A DNA stretch of 64,000 bases from Drosophila persimilis (Eukaryota; Arthropoda; Insecta; Diptera; Drosophilidae). The notes beneath the pieces are model-generated. The model was given only the letters and a program-made list of their open reading frames with translations. It had not been told where the DNA came from and ran no database searches. The position numbers were made by a program, and so were the translations under genes. Shown here piece after piece: positions 1-12,506 of this stretch. Each line of letters starts with the position of its first letter. Within the stretch, counting starts at the first letter, position 1. The stretch lies in NCBI RefSeq assembly GCF_003286085.1, contig NW_020825356.1, positions 868,001 through 932,000 of the forward strand, written 5' to 3'.

Positions 1-2621
1 GAAATAAGTAACCCACCCGATTATGGAAGTGCTTTCGCCCAGTTTAAAGTGGGATCAACTGGGGTCCTTCCTCGCGCTGTAATGTAAGTACGCTGATAAC
101 TATCCGTGCTTGTGGAATCGATAGAGATCCCGTACTCCATTCGCCAGTACCATGACTCTGTACTTTCCTCTGTATCTTGCTTAGAGCCGCGGGTCTGGGG
201 TCTTAGCCAGATTCGCATTAACTTGTCAAACCGCGGAATGCAAACATATTTCGGGCATTTGCAGTTTTCAGGGGGGTTGACGGCGGTGTACTGCATGTAC
301 ATCATGGATTTTTTTTTCGCTCTTTGCGCGATTTGCGCACGATTATAAAAGCTTTTCGCGGTACGACCCCCATAATTCATATGATGTCGACTGGAAAATG
401 TTTACAACACCAAAAATATGATTGCAGGGGGCGAGGGTATTGCCCAGAAAGGGGAAACACAGCACCCAGACAGCAGAGCGGAAGGTGGCATCATCAACAT
501 CAGAAGCACCAGCAGCATCAGGCCTCTGACTGGGAAGAAGCATTTTCATCGTCGAGGCCGCCTTTGCCTCTGTCTTTGCCGCCCATTGCAGCTCCACCCA
601 TTTATTTGTCTATATATTGGCAGGGATCGGGGAGTGGGATCCTTGGGTCCACGGGTAGGGTGGTAGGGTGGTAGGGGAATGGGTAGCAAGTAGCAAGCAG
701 CAAGTAGCAAGGACGCGTCTGACTGTGTGGCAGCGATTTGCGCCCCCAAAGAAGAAGACGGCGAAATATTCAAATGAAAATTTATGTTTGCATTATGAAT
801 TTTTATATAGTGTTGCGCTCCTCGTAGGCATTTTATGGGTGTGTCTATATCTCTGTATCAGTATTTTTGTGTGTGTGTGAGTGTGTGTGTCTGCCACCAG
901 CCATCCAACCCCTGCTCTGGCCTGCCCCTGCCCCAACCACCACTCTCAATCAGAGCCAAAGCAAAGCAAAAGTTCGCCCAAGACGACGACGGCGTATGGA
1001 AAATTATTAAAATGTCGTATATAATGGGAGATGGTTTCGCCTGCAAAGAAAATTTATGCGTTTATAGCTTTCATAATTTTCAAATTATTATTGTTATTTT
1101 TTCCTGCCACGCCATCATCAGGGCTAAGTGCGTACTCCCACCCACCCATTACCCCATTAGCATTTCCCCATTCCCGTTCGCATCCCATCTCCGTTTCATC
1201 CCGTTATCGTAAAGTACGGAGAAAGTAGGCAACTTCGGTGACCAAAAAGGAGAAAAATCAATACAGCTACGCCCCCTGCTCCAATCTGCTCCAAGCAAGA
1301 CCATGCCCAGACACATGTTGCATAGTCGTAAAAGTGAAAGGAAATCCCCATTCCCCCCATCCGCCCCCCCCTCCTCCCATCATTCCTCTCCACCGTCTTA
1401 AAAACCGCGAAACTTCATTAAGCACCGGCTTCAGGCTCGGAGCTTTCATTGTCTGAGGGTTTTATGACGTCCGATCCGCCATAAAATCGTGCAGGTGGAG
1501 TTCTCGTCATTAGCCCTGGACCCTGGGCTTCAGAGCAGGCCTGCCACTAAAAAGAATCCCATCAGGAATTCCTTCCTAATGCTTCTATTCCATATCATCT
1601 TCCATTTAATCTTTATCAGCCTAGGACGAACCCTATGAAAGCAATATTCTCATGGAATGAATACTCATGTATTGTGATACTAAGGGTTCAACTTTCAATA
1701 TACTTCCAGAGTGACCATTTTGTTGATTGAGGATTCAGAGATAGCAGGTATGACTGACATCTTATGATAATATTTACGTAAACTCACGACCTCCATCATG
1801 AGTCTTAAGGGTATTTGCTGGTCGTAGTTACTAGCTCTACTTCGTGGCTGGCAAAACTTCACTTGGCAATAGATAAATCAACCCGCCCGAGCCCGCACCC
1901 GAACCCAGGCTCGAACCATGCGAAGCAATTTATTTGTAAATGGAATCGATTAAAAAGCAATCGGTGCATGGAGTCGTAGCTGTTGCTGTTCCTGTTCCTG
2001 TCATTGGATGCTGTCTGATCCAATCCCCATCCCCATCCCCAGGCCAATGCCAATCCCAGGGCTCTTCCCAGACGCCGCCAGACGACACCTTTGTGGCGCC
2101 CGTTAGTCACGTTAGAGGTCTCCAAAGCAATTCACCGAGTGACAACATCGCACAGAATGCCAGAGCGGCAGAACAGCAGGTGGCCAAGGAGCCTGGTAGC
2201 CATGTGGAGGAGTAGCAATCAGTGCCCCGAATCCCATACAAAGAAAAGTCCCAGGCAAAGGCCCGTCCCAACCCCCAAATCGATGATTACATCATCTTGT
2301 GTTGTGTTTTTGGTAATACAAATTTCTTATCGAATATATTTTGTCGATTACCCCCTTGGGTAAAATTTGTTTCCTTCGACTGCCAGGACACAGGCGACGA
2401 GCGACAGTTAAAGGATTTATAAGTGGACCGAACTGGGTTACAGTCCTTCCGTTTTCACTCATCATCATCCCGTGCCTCGTACCTCGACTGCCAACCGCCT
2501 ATTTGTGTAAATTTATTAAAAAGCACAGCAGATAGGATATCTTTGATAAACGAAGTTGGAGATACGCTTGCCGGCATGCTACATATGTATGTTTTTTAAA
2601 TATTCGTACCTATCTTGTAGG

Positions 2622-2677
2622 GTCTGACCTGGCAGTCCAGCTATACCCAGTCTGACCTGGCAGTCCAGTTATACCCA
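2622..2677. repeat. 28-bp tandem duplication (2 copies)
   Basis: Units 2622-2649 and 2650-2677 begin GTCTGACCTGGCAGTCCAG and differ by one base. Confidence 0.95.
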
Positions 2678-2734
2678 GTAGGCAAAGAGTATAGGGGTAT
2701 ATTTCTACATGGCAAACATTTGGTCATTATCATA

Positions 2735-2753
2735 ATACCTTCTCAAAGGGTAT
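2735..2753. repeat. 19-bp palindrome ATACCTTCTCAAAGGGTAT
   Basis: Same 19-bp frame with one arm mismatch. Confidence 0.65.
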
Positions 2754-5175
2754 AATAAACGCCCAGAACCATGATGAGGTCCAGGAGCAGGAGCAGGAGC
2801 AGGAGCAGGAGACCGGAAGTCGAGTTGAGTTTGAGTTCTCTTAGCATTCGGGCTTCCGCTACCCAGCCGGAACATCTTGTAAACATACTTAGCTGCAGCT
2901 CAGGTGTAATAAGTGCGCCTTCAAGTGGTTCTCCGGGTACGGGTGCGGGTACGGGTCGGGGCTTGGGCGTCATCCGGGTCAGGCTGGAGTTTCGGTCACG
3001 ATGCTAATTTCTTTCATGTTCCCGGTTTGCTGGCTGGCAGCTTCCTCAATTTCCCTTTAGCGGGAATATTCCTCCCACACACATACTAAAGCACTCTGTC
3101 GTGTATCTCTAACGCTAATTGTGAGGAGAGAGAGAGAGAGAGGAGCGAGAAAGGGAGAGTGGGAGTGGGAGTGGGAGGTGAACTCAAGCAGCGGCATCCA
3201 CTCTAGTTCCAGTGTTCCAGCTGAGGACCGCTGCTGGTGCTTTTTGAGCTCCTTCTTTTTTTACGACTTTCCCGGCTTCTTCTGCCTCTCTCTTTTTTTT
3301 TTTTAATTAACTGTGTACATGAAAAAGTTGTGTTTGCCTGAGAGAGAAAGGGAGACGCACTGCAGCTCAGGTGGTCCATCCGTGGCGCGCCACCCATCCT
3401 CTGTCCCCAGTACCCAGTCCTCAGACCTCGGCCAAGCTCTTGTTTGAGTCGGTTTTCGGTTTGCATTGCTCAAGAGCGCGTTAGCCAAGTGGCGCTAAAT
3501 GAACAGAAAAGGTAATTAAACCCTTTGCCTGCTAATGAACTCGCACGCCCCGCTACTAGTCCCGGTTCTGGTTCTGGTTCTGGTTCTGGTCGTAGTCCTT
3601 GCCCTGCTCCTGGTCCTGGTGCTGTTCACTTGATGGTCCAACCCCAGACCCCACTTCTCCCCACCGTAAAGACCGCGGTGGAGTGGGGCTGCGTTAGGCA
3701 GCACGCGCACTTTTATCTTTGAACTACAGATACATATAACTGTAAATATTTAAGTGCTTTGGCCTGGCCCCGGCTCCTCGAGAGATGCGGCAAACGCAGG
3801 ATTTGGAATCTGGAATCTGAAATTACTTAATTATCGCACTGCCCTTTCAGTGGGGGTTTCACTGCCGGCTTAAAGGTAGCTAGTCTGTGGCAGTTTAAGG
3901 AATCTCTTAAACTGAGATATTTACTTAGACTTTATGGCTCGACTTTCATCTAGACGACCAGCGGAAATAAATCGCATCTTATCAGAGTATCGATGGCCTT
4001 CGACTATTTTTGAGGAAACAACTTTTCGTGTCTCCATTTCATTCAAATGCAATCAACCGTCATTCGGCAGATACTCACATAGGTTTAATGGTTCACAAGG
4101 TTCAAGATATCCCGACTCGTCCCTCAAGTAGAACTATACGCAAATTTATTACGATCAATTAGTGCAAGCCTCTGAATAGCATCAATGTTTTCTCCCATTT
4201 CTTCCTTGCGTATATCTTTCAGATTTGCTGGCTCCTCTTATGCTGTGTTCCAATAAGAACTCCCATTATAATAATGCCCTAGTGCTATTCACTTATCGCC
4301 AGAGATTATCCATGAGCAGAGAAACCAAAAGAGCCGTCAATATTGGAAGCAATTTAAAAGCAATTTCTACCAGAACTTTGCCTGAAATCAGCTTTAATAT
4401 GAGGCAGTGGGTTGGAGCTCTGGCTCTGGCTCGGGCTCGAGCTCGGATTCGGGTTCGGGGTTGTGTTGGGCTCGGCTGGGGTTAAGAGAGGACGAGAGTC
4501 ATTTGTTTCCAAAAATTAGTTGTGAGCCCGTTTTTCATATCAAGGAATTGTTGCTGCTGTTGCTATTGCCTTTTTCTGTTCCCGTGGCTGTTGCTGGCAA
4601 ACGTGTGTCTGGCGGCCCATCGTCCCTGTTTCCTGTGACCCACGGACCACTTGCCACTCACATAGATACACGTACAGCTATCCCATTTTGGGACCCGTAA
4701 GAGTGTGTGTGTGTGTGTGTGTTGTGTGGTTAGCTACCATCTAGATACAATGCCGGCCCCGGACATTGTGGCTCTTTCCCTTGCACCGCGCTTGCGTTGC
4801 TCTGGCTCGCATATGAATATGAATTTTATCGAGATTCATGGCAGATGATAATTTTCCCTTGATAACTGTAAACTCGTCTATAGCTCGAAGCGAGGTTGGG
4901 CTTCGGTTTTGCCAAGACTCTCTCCTCTCCTCTCCTCTCCTCTTGCCTTGTCTGTGTGCTGCGCCACACACACTCACACATTTGGTGTTGAATTTTTTGG
5001 TAACCCCACACTCCTACGCCCATATCGTACACTACACCCCTTCTCCACATTCGCTTGTAGCGCAGTTCTGTATTCTGTGTTCTGTTGTGTGCCTTCATTT
5101 CCTTGTGCATTCATTTGCCTTCATAAAATATAAACAGCGTATTAAAATATATGAATATCTCAAGCGCTGCCCCTG

Positions 5176-5210
5176 CCACACCACACACCACACACCACAC
5201 ACCACACACC
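5176..5210. repeat. (CACACCA)n short tandem repeat
   Basis: About five 7-bp units of CACACCA. Confidence 0.9.
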
Positions 5211-5697
5211 CTGTCCTTGCCCCGCACCCTGGCACTCTGGAAACAGCTAATGTTGATAAGTGAAGTTATGACTTTGCCCGCCAGACAAAACACCACAAGA
5301 GGGAGAGAGAGGGGACTGAAGACATACCATTCAGCAAGAAGAATAGTATGAGTACTTTAAAAAGAGAGGGGTACAGACGAGTATAGAGACGGGGATACAC
5401 AGAGATCGGAATGCAGCAGTATAGTATAGTATATGCATTATAGAGAATCGATAGTTCCTTTAATCGATGCTCTGCAGGCAATGTTTGGGAATCGCCATAG
5501 CAATTATGACAAAAAAAGTGTCGATGCTAGCGTATATCGTTCTTTGGAGAGCCCTATACGATTACCAAAACAAAACTTTTCTTCAGAAAGAAAGTATCAG
5601 GAAAAATGATGTAACGCTGTACGGCTACAGCGGAATGGATACAGCGATCTAGAAAGCGAGTACAGTCGAAATTCAAGATAGCGAATCTCGAGAGGGA

Positions 5698-5840
5698 GTT
5701 CGTTGTAGAGAATATAATGGAATATAGAATACTCGTAATAGAGAATTCGTTTTTGCAGAATATGGAATTGCAGTGTTCTGGAAATAAATTTGTTGTATAG
5801 AAAACTTCGTTGCACGGAGGTTCGTAATAGAGAAGTTCGA
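5698..5840. repeat. Degenerate TTCGTAATAGAGAA-type repeats
   Basis: Four related words: TTCGTTGTAGAGAA at about 5699, CTCGTAATAGAGAATTCG at about 5733, TTGTTGTATAGAAAACTTCG at about 5790 and TTCGTAATAGAGAAGTTCG at about 5821. They suggest a decayed tandem array. Confidence 0.5.
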
Positions 5841-6056
5841 CGGTATATATGTATGTACATGCAATTATATCGCGATACACATCAATACATATGCCATCGG
5901 CAGAAATTCCACCAGTAGTTTAGCGACATATCCCTCCCGGAAAATGTGTGGCTAGATCTATCGCGCGTGTGTCCACACGTCCCTATACCCTTAAAACTAA
6001 CGTATCCTGAATGATCTCAACTTTATGATCGAGAAAATTGTAACGGATTTAACAAA

Positions 6057-6127
6057 GCATCGGTAGTTCAGTGGTAGAATGTTCGCCTCCCACGCGAACG
6101 GCCCGGGTTCGATTCCCGGCCGATGCA
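6057..6127 (+). tRNA. tRNA-Gly (anticodon CCC), copy 1
   Basis: A 71-nt cloverleaf. The acceptor stem is GCATCGG/CCGATGC with discriminator A. The anticodon stem TTCGC/GCGAA encloses the loop CTCCCAC, with anticodon CCC at 6089-6091 that reads GGG. The A box TAGTTCAGTGG is at 6064-6074 and the B box GGTTCGATTCC at 6106-6116. No intron. CCA is not encoded, as expected for a eukaryotic nuclear tRNA. It is identical to the copy at 7237 and shares the upstream sequence ending in tttaacaaa. Confidence 0.95.
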
Positions 6128-6132
6128 AAGTA

Positions 6133-6144
6133 TTTTTTTTTTTT
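6133..6144 (+). terminator. RNA polymerase III terminator of tRNA-Gly copy 1
   Basis: A run of 12 T starts 6 nt after the mature 3' end, more than enough for Pol III termination. Confidence 0.85.
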
Positions 6145-7236
6145 CATTTTACACCCGATATCTGTAGAGCAGGAGGATTGGAAAACATCCCTGATGTTTC
6201 CACAATTATAAAGATTTGGAGACTATGTTGGTTCTAAAGGGATATTAACTACATCCGACGTTCACGACATGCAAGTATAGTTGGTTTAGTTGAGGAAAAG
6301 ACTGATCTTTCGTTTTCAGACTGTAATATATTCCTCTCACAAATCGTATCACATCTTAGGATCTTTCCTATACTGTTTAATATCTTCGATCTACACATAT
6401 TAGCCTGAAAAATAAATAGTATAGTAAATATATAGTATATAATAGTATCAATTCGATCAGGGGTGACAGACATCCCTGATCTGTTGAACCGCATAAACTT
6501 CATGATTCCTATTCCGATACCGTTGTTCCTTCCACTTTGTAGATCGAATTAATCATTGCATGGACCGTTTGGGATCTTATTATACCTTATCTACCATATT
6601 ATATCCACCACTAATTGTATTCCTCTCATTAAATTACTTATTTCTGTTGCAACCATATTCTTTGGACCAATATTTAATATAATTTTTAGAGTCTTTATTC
6701 TCCATTTTTGAAACTTTCCATATCGATTTTTTGGGTTTTCTTGAGGTTTTATTGTATGAATCAATCCTTAATCGCTCATGGCAAATGGTATCTGATCGTG
6801 TCATTCGAAATTAAACAATTCGCTTATAAAAATTGTATAAGTTCTCGGACTGCCCCAATTCCTCAAGGAAATAATAGCATGCCGATCTCTTAATCATAAT
6901 TATGCTATAAACGAAATCCTCTCTGCCAGCACTATCGTTACATTGAAGAAAACATTTTCGATTCACCACGAAATATGCATTCTAGATGAGCATAATCAAT
7001 ATTGGAAAATCCGTCTGTCCTAACAAGTTTTGCTCATAATATTCATTTTAGAACTGTTAAGTAAGGCTTAGAATAAGTTAATATCAATCAAAAATATCAA
7101 ACCAGCATTTTCTGCAGCGATGAAAGAGAGCGGGATCGATGCAGCGTTGCAGAGAGAAAGTATGAGACTAACTTGTCAAATGAAAGTTGAGTTAGAGCAG
7201 CTTGATCATTAGGAAAATTTTAGTAAATTTAACAAA

Positions 7237-7307
7237 GCATCGGTAGTTCAGTGGTAGAATGTTCGCCTCCCACGCGAACGGCCCGGGTTCGATTCCCGGC
7301 CGATGCA
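7237..7307 (+). tRNA. tRNA-Gly (anticodon CCC), copy 2
   Basis: Identical in all 71 nt to the copy 1,180 bp upstream and in the same orientation. The anticodon CCC is at 7269-7271 and the A and B boxes are intact. The upstream tract (tgatc...aggaaaatt...atttaacaaa) matches copy 1 for about 35 bp with a few differences. The downstream sequences differ except that both are T-rich. Confidence 0.95.
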
Positions 7308-7312
7308 TTTTT
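7308..7312 (+). terminator. RNA polymerase III terminator of tRNA-Gly copy 2
   Basis: Five T directly follow the discriminator base, with further T runs within 20 nt. Confidence 0.8.
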
Positions 7313-7900
7313 CATTTATTTTTCTTTTTCAATTAGTAAGATTTCAGGGTACTAATTTTAATATAATCATTCCGATCTGGCACAAAGCATTGTGTTTGAA
7401 ACTGAATTCTTTTTCTTTTATTGAATGAAAAACCAAGAAGAATGTTCAGGCAGCCTCCGATGATCGCAAATCGCAAAATGTTTGGAATTGATTGTCATGG
7501 GTTACAGATGTCGTTTGCTCTTTAATTTTTCAAGTGAAATATCGCAAACAAATTCGGGAATGAAACACTATCCTTACAAGAAGTTGCGAAAACCGAAGCA
7601 CACAGATTTCAATTCGTACGAATATTTCCAAAACTGTGATCGAAAAACTTTGCAAAAGGCGGAGAATGGCTGATAGTCTGGTACTCTGGTTATTTCAGTG
7701 GAAACTTATTTTTTATTTGTAAAATATTTGACTGATTATATTTGGTTTGCCTCCGTTTGTTAAAATTATTTTTCCAGTGGGCTCTTTTTTTTATCCTCCC
7801 TTCACCCATAATTATTATATTCTCCTCCACCGACTGCCTTTTCTATTAGCATAACAAGTGAAAATTTTTGATAAATTAAGTGTTTATCCATGGCCCAAGC

Positions 7901-10900
7901 CAAGCCAAATCGGAGCCGAGCTCGACTCCACTCTAATTTGACTCACTTGGCACACACAGCCCCCACCACCACTCACACTCCAAACACCCCAGGCCCGACC
8001 CTAACCATTTGGGTTTCTTTTTAGCCTTTCCCTTAAGTATTCGGGTGGGTGGGAGGTGTTGACAGCTCAAATATGCCCAGTCTCATTCTCATTCACCAGG
8101 ACCCTGGCCCAGGCCCAGGGCAGCGTTGACCTTTCGCCATGAGAAAAAAGCAACGGGAAAAGGTGGGTCCGCATATGCAAATCAGCTAACAGAGCTGGGA
8201 GCACGGGGCACGGAGCACGGGGCTCGCAGCACGGGGCTCGGGGCCCGGTCCGAGGTCCCCATTCGAGTGCATGCGGTTAGCGAGCTTTGAAGTTGAAACT
8301 CAATTACGCAAAATTCTCACACGTTTGCGCCTCAACTCGGGAGTGGGAGGGGGGGGAGCGTGCGTGGAATGGGGCGGATTACCAAGGGTTGTAGCGGGGC
8401 GGAAGTGGACGGCTCGCGACCTCACTTGATGTGGGTGCAACAGCGGCGGCGGATCAGCAACGGAACGGAGACCAGCTGGGGCCAAGCCACACTCAGCAAA
8501 TGCGATGCCCATCAAGACAATCAGGAATCATCTGGCCCAGCTTTGGTTTCGGTTGCGTTCTTGGCCATAAAAACAATTTGGCTAATTGACTGGGCCTGGC
8601 CCCGTCCTCTCGTTCTTGGCGGGCGCTGTCGTTAGATGACGTTCGGCGCTTCCCAACACCTGGCATTCGGTTCACGCTTCCACGGATACGCGCCATAATG
8701 GGGCATATTTTCTCGAGCGAACCACAGTGAATGATCTACCAGAACGAGCGGAGACCCTGTGAGACGCGGCAAGGGCCGTGGCTCTACTTTTATACCAGGT
8801 ACTCAGTCATTGTTAATGTGAGCTTATGGTTTATGTCTTTTAGTGCCGGATTTTGCAAAAGGGACGACTTGATTTGTTTGTTAATGGCGGGAGAAGGGAT
8901 GTCTCTGCGATCTCTTTCAATTCGGCTGCGACTTATCATGAGAGATAGGAAAAGCATATAGAGAACGAGAGGAAGCACGACCGCTGGTTGTGTTCTAATG
9001 TTTTGTTTTTTTTTTAACTCAGATTTGTCCAATTCCACTTGTTGATCTCGGTCAGTCCGCAATCTCGACTCCATATATCCGGCTAATTCCTGCGATAAGC
9101 ACATACAGAGCCATTGTTCCCCTCACCAACCCCTAGTCCGAGAGGTCCTCAGTGACAAAAATGAAGGCGGGAAAAAAATTGCATATCTAAAAAGGCGTGA
9201 AAATAATTTGCATAAATTTATGCCCTTTGATCGCTTCAATTGCTCCAAAGCCCGGCCATGGTATGGTAAGAGGTGGGGTGGTGATGGTGAAACCCCCTCT
9301 TAATCGACGGCTGTCATGGGAACACAGCTCCAGCGACAATGGGCGCAGGGCAGGGGCACGGGCAGGGGCACGGGCAGGGGCAGGGGCACGGGCATGGGCG
9401 TGGGCATCGTTTAGGGATGCGCTCGCTCTCAAGTGTTTACTCTGCCTGTGTCACGCCCATTTGTGCCTGCAGCCCCAAAGGCTGATTTGAACAAGAGTGT
9501 GGAGAGGGGCCCGGCCAGAGTGGAGGTCCATACTACATTCTAATTTGTCGCCAACGGAGTTGACTGCAACTTTGAAGTACTCCCGGGCTGCGGGCCCCGG
9601 ACCTGAGGTGGGGCTGGATGGACTCTCCACTTGAGCCCCCTAAAATGGCACTTTAGTGCCTTTTGGGGCGTGTGAAAACAAAGGCGCCAAGTGTCGTGTA
9701 GCGTCATTGAGTGGCGACACTTGCCACACGGGCTGCACGGGCTACACGGGCTACACGGAGCCCCGCCCACTTATTTGGCCTGGCAATTTTCACGTTTAAG
9801 CATCTTGAAAATTGTGTCAATTTGTTGAAAATGTCGCTAGAGAATTTCTGTGGCATGATTTTCATTTCTCCGCTCACTCTCCATCTCTCTGGGAGGTTGG
9901 GGGGGGTCTGCTCGACTCTCTGGCAAATAAAGGGGTGGGTAAAGTAGGCACAAGGGAGGAGTAAGGAAGATGTCCAGTTCTCGGTTTGGCCCAAAAAGTA
10001 TTCTACAACAAAGTAAATATCAATCTAGCCCAAAGTCTGTGGCCAGCCCATGGGTGGGAGGGTGTGTGTTGCGCGATAGGAGTGGAGGCAGGGGCAGGGG
10101 CAGGGGCAGGGACAGAGGCATGGGCATGGGCATGGAGGAGTCATCAGATGAAAATGAGTTTTTCGTTTCGCTGGAACCGCAACTTATGCTTTAAAGTGGA
10201 TGTCATGTCCCTGGGTCCAGAGGATGGAGATGGATGTGGATGTGGCAGACAGAGCTGGACGCGCGCGTCCTTTTTTGCTACTTTTTCGGCAGCTGGACCT
10301 GGCACGCCCCAAAGCGGTAGCAGGCACACACAATGATGGGTGGGTGGGCGAATGTTGCGAAAGGGGCAAACGAGACAACGAGCCAAATGGATGAATGGAA
10401 CAGCTGTGGCCATTTCCTTTCGACGTCTCCCGACTTTTGGTCCACGCTGTTGCTCTGGCACAACTCATCCGTCGATGGACGAGGATGGGGATGAAGATCT
10501 GCGGCCAAGGCCTTGGCGTTGACGCACATTAACACACATTGTGCTGAAAGAGAGTGACTTTCAATGGGTGTTAGTTAGTCGACCAAATGCTACCCCTAAC
10601 ACTGACGAAAACCCCCAACGGCCAGAGAAAGCCTTTCCCTGCCGCTGTATGAGATCAGCGCAGAAGATAAGAGATCCTCGTCTTTGGCTGCGTGTCTTAC
10701 GCCAAATTAATTAATAATAATACATGAGTAATATAAGGGTTTTGTGGTGTGTGTCACATTCGTCCCGGCAGTCGTTTCAAATAAAGTCCTTTTCTTCGTC
10801 GGCAGCTCCTTCCATTACATATCACAAGTAGTCAGCATTTGTTCGACATCCATTTTTTTACAGGGTGCAGAAATTAAAATGTCCCCGAAGAAATTCCGCT

Positions 10901-11117
10901 CCGTTCCGAAAGCTGATGTTTTCCCAATTTTCCATGCGTGGGTCAAGGGGTGTGTTTGTCCTTTTTGCGAAAATCTGATTAAAATATTTGAGTTTGCCTT
11001 TTAATGTGATTTCTGAGCATAATAAAAAACGAAACCCAGAGTCCGAGTTCAGGTCCGTTTTTTGTGCGTTTGTGTATATGTCCGGGTCCGTGTCCGTGTC
11101 CGGGGCTACAAAAAGAA

Positions 11118-11157
<40 letters not shown>

Positions 11158-12201
11158 GTCCGGCATTTGGTCAGTCGCCGGCTAACTGTCCTTGGGCAGG
11201 GCTCTACATAACTACACTGCGGGGCTGATTTAGTTGCCATTTGTTTGGCCAGTCCAGCCCTTCAACGGGTTGTGTCTCTTCCTCGCTTCTGCCTCTCTCT
11301 CTCTTTTATGGCTAGTTCTTTTTTGATGACTCCAAATTGCCATTCCGAAGGGTTGGGTAGCTGGGGCCATAGACCGAAAGGAAAAGTGAAATAAAACAAA
11401 GTAATTTGCGTGTAATGAGGGACACGCGAAGGCCTTCCATTGATCGACTGCACTTCGATCGCTACCACGAGCCAACGGCACTCGGATGGCCAGGAAGCAC
11501 TAAGGGAACCACCCAAGGACCCATTCATCCTCCCATCTCCAACCCGCCTCTGGTCATGTGAACTTAATTAATTAAAGCCCTCAGTCGACAGCTGCTTCTG
11601 CAGCCTCTGCTGCTGGACCGGAGACCCAAAAAAACGGGGAATCACTCAGGCGTTCATTAATGTAAATCAGTCCCCATGTCTTGGCCGGACAGTGGGATCG
11701 TGGGGATGGGTATGGGCGTGGAGCATGGAGCATGGAGCATGGAGCATGGGGTAGGAGCATTGGTAAGGGAGGAGGGGCTTGAGGCCGGTTGGAGACGTTT
11801 TGGTGGTTGGCATGTGTCTGTCTTCTCCTCTCTTCTGCTTTCTCCTTACGAGCGAATTCTCGTCCTTCTACTGTTTGTATTTTACATTCTCGAGTCTTGC
11901 TGCTGTGGGTTTTCTTTTGGGGCAGCTGCTTTTCCTTTTCACTTGATGGTTTGTTTGTTAATTTGTGAAAACCCCAGAGGGGTTGGGGTCGGTGTTCGGG
12001 GGCTGTGTGCCCATGTGGCTATAATTTGTTGACGTTTGACTTTGTGCGTCTAATTGTGAGATGTGGCAGCGTTGGTTCCGGGACTTATTTTGGGAATGCA
12101 CTCCACGAGGGGGATGTGGGATGGGGGATGTGGGATGTGGGTTTGGGGGACTGGTCACTTTGATGTGGCCACGCGCTATGGGAAACGCGTAATTTACTTG
12201 G
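7901..12201. other. Non-coding, repeat-rich DNA
   Basis: GC-moderate sequence with imperfect arrays: GCACGGGG-like (8191-8246), GGGCAC/GGGGCA (about 9345-9401), GGGGCA (about 10085-10135) and (CCGTTG)n (11119-11157). An acceptor-like ttttttacag at 10863 precedes an open stretch to about 11004, but there is no donor and no recognisable product. GAGCATG repeats lie at 11719-11751. Confidence 0.65.
11119..11157. repeat. (CCGTTG)n hexanucleotide array
   Basis: About 6.5 perfect 6-bp units. Confidence 0.95.
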
Positions 12202-12291
12202 TTTCTCTCTCTGTCTCTCTGTCTCTCTTCTGTCTATCTTTTTTCACTTTTCTCTCTCTATTGCTAATGAACTGATTATGCATTTTTGCAG

Positions 12292-12506
12292 AAAAATCAG
12301 AGAAGTCAGAAAATACGAGCCATAGGGGCTTCAAGAAGCAATACCTGGCAGTAGCTGCAGATGAAGATGAAGCAGGAGCTTTCAAGGAAAATCTGTTGCC
12401 GCCAGGAGCAAGAATTGCCACTTTGAAGGCTCAACTAAAAGGCAGCTGGGGGCGTATCGCCAAGAAGGATCCGTTGTGGGCTGGTGGGCGTTGGTTTTTA
12501 CGTAGC
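12292..12506 (+). other. Orphan exon candidate (215 nt, open in one frame)
   Basis: A textbook acceptor precedes it: a long CT tract from about 12202, branch-point-like ctaat and actgat, then catttttgcag|. A strong double donor follows (agc|gtaagtaagt). One frame is open across it, from after a TGA at 12273 to a stop at 12561-12563, and enters the exon in phase 1. Its translation includes EKSEKSENTSHRGFKKQYLA, then DEDEAGAFKENLLPPGARIA and KGSWGRIAKKDPLWAGGRWF. I do not recognise the protein. No partner exon was found, so it could also be a leader or non-coding RNA exon. Confidence 0.4.

Larger units (their letters stand above)
1..5399. other. Non-coding, microsatellite-rich DNA
   Basis: No supportable gene. 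It contains a 28-bp tandem duplication (2622-2677), a 19-bp palindrome (2735-2753), a (CAGGAG)n array (about 2780-2812), a GA-rich tract (3123-3178), a (GGTTCT)n array (3563-3590), (GT)n (4702-4727) and (CTCTC)n (about 4920-4943). All open frames are short and built on repeats. Confidence 0.7.
5400..7900. other. AT-richer block around the tRNA pair
   Basis: This differs from its neighbours by lower GC and few microsatellites. It holds the two tRNA-Gly genes and a cluster of degenerate repeats at 5698-5840. No protein gene seen. Confidence 0.6.

Noticed and set aside
10863-11004. Acceptor-like site followed by an open stretch (SPKKFRSVPKADVFPIFHAW)
   Set aside because: No donor follows, the frame ends soon, and the product is not recognised. 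Weaker than the 12.3-kb exon.
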